Part shown: one piece after another, positions 62,240 through 64,000 of the stretch
Layout of the letters: each line of letters opens with the position of its first letter
Numbering within the stretch: position 1 is the first letter of the stretch
From: CAIWAH01 sp964602595
GTDB lineage: Bacteria > Verrucomicrobiota > Verrucomicrobiia > Limisphaerales > UBA9464
Length of the DNA stretch: 64,000 nt
NCBI GenBank assembly: GCA_964602595.1
Contig: CAZRRO010000004.1
Span: 248,001-312,000, forward strand
Direction of reading: 5' to 3'
The notes under the pieces: model-generated
Database searches by the model: none
The model's input: only the letters and a program-made list of their open reading frames with translations
Told to the model about the DNA's origin: nothing
Program-made: the position numbers and the translations under genes

Positions 62240-63836
62240 GTGTAGGCGAGCACGGCGTCGCGGCATTCGATGTTGTGGAAGGCCTTGATGATGTGCTCGG
62301 GCGGGGCGACGCGGCCCCGGGTGCGGAAGTGCCATTGCAGGTAGCCGATCCACAGGACCAGCTCGGCGATGGCGGCGGCGCGCGGGTTCACCTCCAGGCC
62401 GAGGAGCTGGTGCGGATCGACGGTGAAGCCGGCCAGTTCGAGCGCGGCCTGCTCGTGGCCCAGCCGGTGGAGGCCGTCGAGCACCTCCCCTTCGATCCGC
62501 TTGAGGTGTTCCAGGGTGACGTAGAGGAAATTGCCGGAGCCGCAGGCGGGATCGAGCACGCGCACCTCGCACAGGCGGCGGTGGAAGCGTTGCACCTCGG
62601 CGGCGGCTTCCTCCGTCTTGCCCTGGCGGTCGAGGGTGAGCGCGGCGGCCCGGGCGGCTTCCCACTCGGCGCGCAGCGGCTCGACGACGGTGGGGACGAC
62701 GAGGCGCTCGACGTAGGCCCGGGGCGTGTAGTGCGCGCCCAGCCGGTGGCGTTCGCGGGGATTGAGCGCGCGTTCCAGCAGGGTGCCGAAGATGGCGGGC
62801 TCCACGTCGCGCCAGTCGGCCCGGGAGGCCTCGATCAGCAGCTCGAACTGGTCGGCGGTGAGCGGGAGCGCGGTGGCCTGCTCGAAGAGGCCGCCGTTGA
62901 AGTGGCGCACCTTTTCGCGAAGCACGGTGGAGAAGCCGGCGGTCTTCATGCGGCCCCACAGTTCCTCGATCATCGGGACGAACTGCTCGGGGTGGCCGTG
63001 GAGGCTCTTGAGCAGGTTCACGAAGCTGTCCTTGGGTAGCAGCTCCACGTCCTCGGCGAACATGGTGAAGAGCGCCCGCATGAGGAAGGTGGCGACGGCT
63101 TCGGCGCTGTGGCCGCTCTTTTCCAACGAAGCGGCGAGGCGTCCGAGGCTCTGCGCGATCTCGCGGGTGACGCGGGCGCTGCGCTTCGCGGGGTCGAGCG
63201 CGGCGGGATCGGTCCACGCCAGGCGGAGGCGCTCACGGACGGCGGGCTCGTTCAGCCGGTCGAGCCGGAGGCGGTGGCTCTGCGGATCGGGGAACGGGAC
63301 ATAGGCGCCGCCGGTGCGGGTGAACTCGGAGTAAAGTTCGAGGCTGTGGCCGACATCCACGACGACCAGCAGCGGCGGCCGGCCTTCGGTGGCCGGGAGG
63401 GCGCGGGCGTAGTGCTCAGCCTGGCCGCGGGCCTTGAGCATGGCCCCGTCCCAGCCGCGCTGCCGCGCTGGGCGTGGCCCTTCTTGGCGGCCTTGGCCTT
63501 GGCCAGGGTGGCGGCGGCGAGGGTTTCGGCGGGTTCGGCCTTCTCGACGCCCTGCTTGGCTTCGAGCACGAAGCAGCCGCGTTTGTAGAGGTCGATGCGC
63601 CCGGTGCTGGTCGTGCCGTCGGGATGCTGGAAGGTGACGCTGCGCTCGAAGACGTAGGCGTTGTCCGCGTCGTCGGGCCGGGTCGGATCAGGCCGCGGGA
63701 CGCCAAGCAGGTCGCACAGTTCGGCGAGGAAAAGCTGGTAGTTGGCCCGCTCCGCCGCGCCGGAGTTCTGCCAGCGGGCGATGAAGGCCGCCGGGTCCGG
63801 CGACGGGACGGCGGTGTTGGCGGCGGCGCGGGGCAT
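62240..63836 (-). pseudogene. Broken MmeI-like (type IIL/DrmMI-like) adenine-specific DNA methyltransferase
   Basis: The start is ATG 63836 (MPRAAANTAVPS). Part 1 (to about 63455) carries the MmeI_N-type nuclease region (FIARWQNSGAAERANYQLFLAELCDLLGVPRP, YVFERSVTF, GRIDLYKRGCFVLEAKQG). A one-base indel near 63454-63458 shifts the frame; part 2 resumes at WDGAMLKARGQAEHYARAL. It then covers the helical spacer (LFTMFAEDVELLPKDSF, RRLGAHYTPRAYVERLV) and SAM motif I (VLDPACGSGNFLYVTLEHL). Homology stops after IKAFHNIECRDAVLAYT, before the expected NPPF/NPPY motif IV and target-recognition domain. The remnant cannot be a complete methyltransferase. It runs in frame into the helix-turn-helix gene. 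Confidence 0.8.
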
Positions 63837-63983
63837 TTGGCGGCGATTGCTTACGCCCGCCGGGCCGGGGCTGTCGAGCCGGGGCGAACCGGTGGCTGGC
63901 AAAATACCATTGGCGAGTTCCGCACCCGCCACGCATGGTTCGACTAGAGCACGGCCGAAATCACCATAGGTTATGAGCTCCCA

Positions 63984-64000
63984 CCGGACCAGAAGTCCGG
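63984..64000. repeat. Short palindrome at window edge
   Basis: CCGGAC and GTCCGG arms enclose CAGAA. It lies in the 63837-64000 segment upstream of the broken methyltransferase, which otherwise shows no recognisable gene and may be its promoter region. Confidence 0.4.

Noticed and set aside
61642..63441. A single open frame suggesting a methyltransferase-helix-turn-helix fusion protein
   Set aside because: Methyltransferase homology stops near 62240 before motif IV, the helix-turn-helix part has its own ATG at 62190, and the junction residues match neither family. A truncated gene abutting another gene explains it better.

Overview
The window looks like chromosomal DNA from a Verrucomicrobiota bacterium, most like the Limisphaerales/Pedosphaeraceae group. 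This is inferred from gene content only: roughly two-thirds GC by eye, PEP-CTERM proteins, a DUF1592/DUF1552 pair, two-component regulators with large periplasmic propellers, a prepilin-like H-X9-DG protein, and many big exported proteins that share a C-terminal module. Housekeeping genes (apgM, talB, rpmE2, prfA, efp, a cysteine desulfurase, an rRNA pseudouridine synthase and tRNA-Phe) are scattered between large accessory genes.

Layout. 1-2.7 kb: an exported FISUMP-type protein followed by an attC-like site, then convergent apgM. 2.9-12.8 kb: a NarL-type regulator divergent from a run of four exported-protein genes. Two are giant RCC1-propeller proteins ending in an S74-type chaperone domain, and the last is a PEP-CTERM protein. 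13.0-17.7 kb: a propeller histidine kinase, a GNAT acetyltransferase and transaldolase. 17.9-25.9 kb: a tightly coupled operon encoding a GEVED/SdrD-like protein, a PEP-CTERM protein, a gingipain-like C25 peptidase and a membrane TPR protein. 26-31.6 kb: two GYF-domain membrane proteins, rpmE2-prfA and an exported amidase. 31.7-35.2 kb: tRNA-Phe and a cell-envelope cluster (lipoprotein, serine hydrolase, YdcF-like, lytic transglycosylase).

35.3-43.1 kb: a membrane-tailed GNAT-like protein, efp with an unusual tip loop, a second attC-like site behind an immunity-like gene, cysteine desulfurase, pseudouridine synthase, a zinc-ribbon-like membrane protein, a prepilin-like protein and a transglutaminase-esterase fusion. 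43.3-49.3 kb: a subtilase, a Gfo/Idh/MocA oxidoreductase and a lower-GC HEPN-like gene. 49.6-59.9 kb: the DUF1592/DUF1552 pair split by a lower-GC gene, a giant hybrid kinase and a phosphatase-cytochrome c fusion. 59.9-64.0 kb: a small mobile-looking block (Mu gp27-like, KTSC, helix-turn-helix genes) abutting a broken MmeI-like DNA methyltransferase.

The most notable observations are: two isolated integron-type attC sites, each just after a lower-GC gene; a C-terminal module shared by five otherwise unrelated exported proteins; the C25 peptidase/PEP-CTERM operon; heptanucleotide and REP-like repeats read through between start codon and signal peptide in three neighbouring genes; and an uncharacterised protein with a HEPN RNase motif. 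No rRNA, CRISPR array, integrase or complete insertion sequence was recognised.
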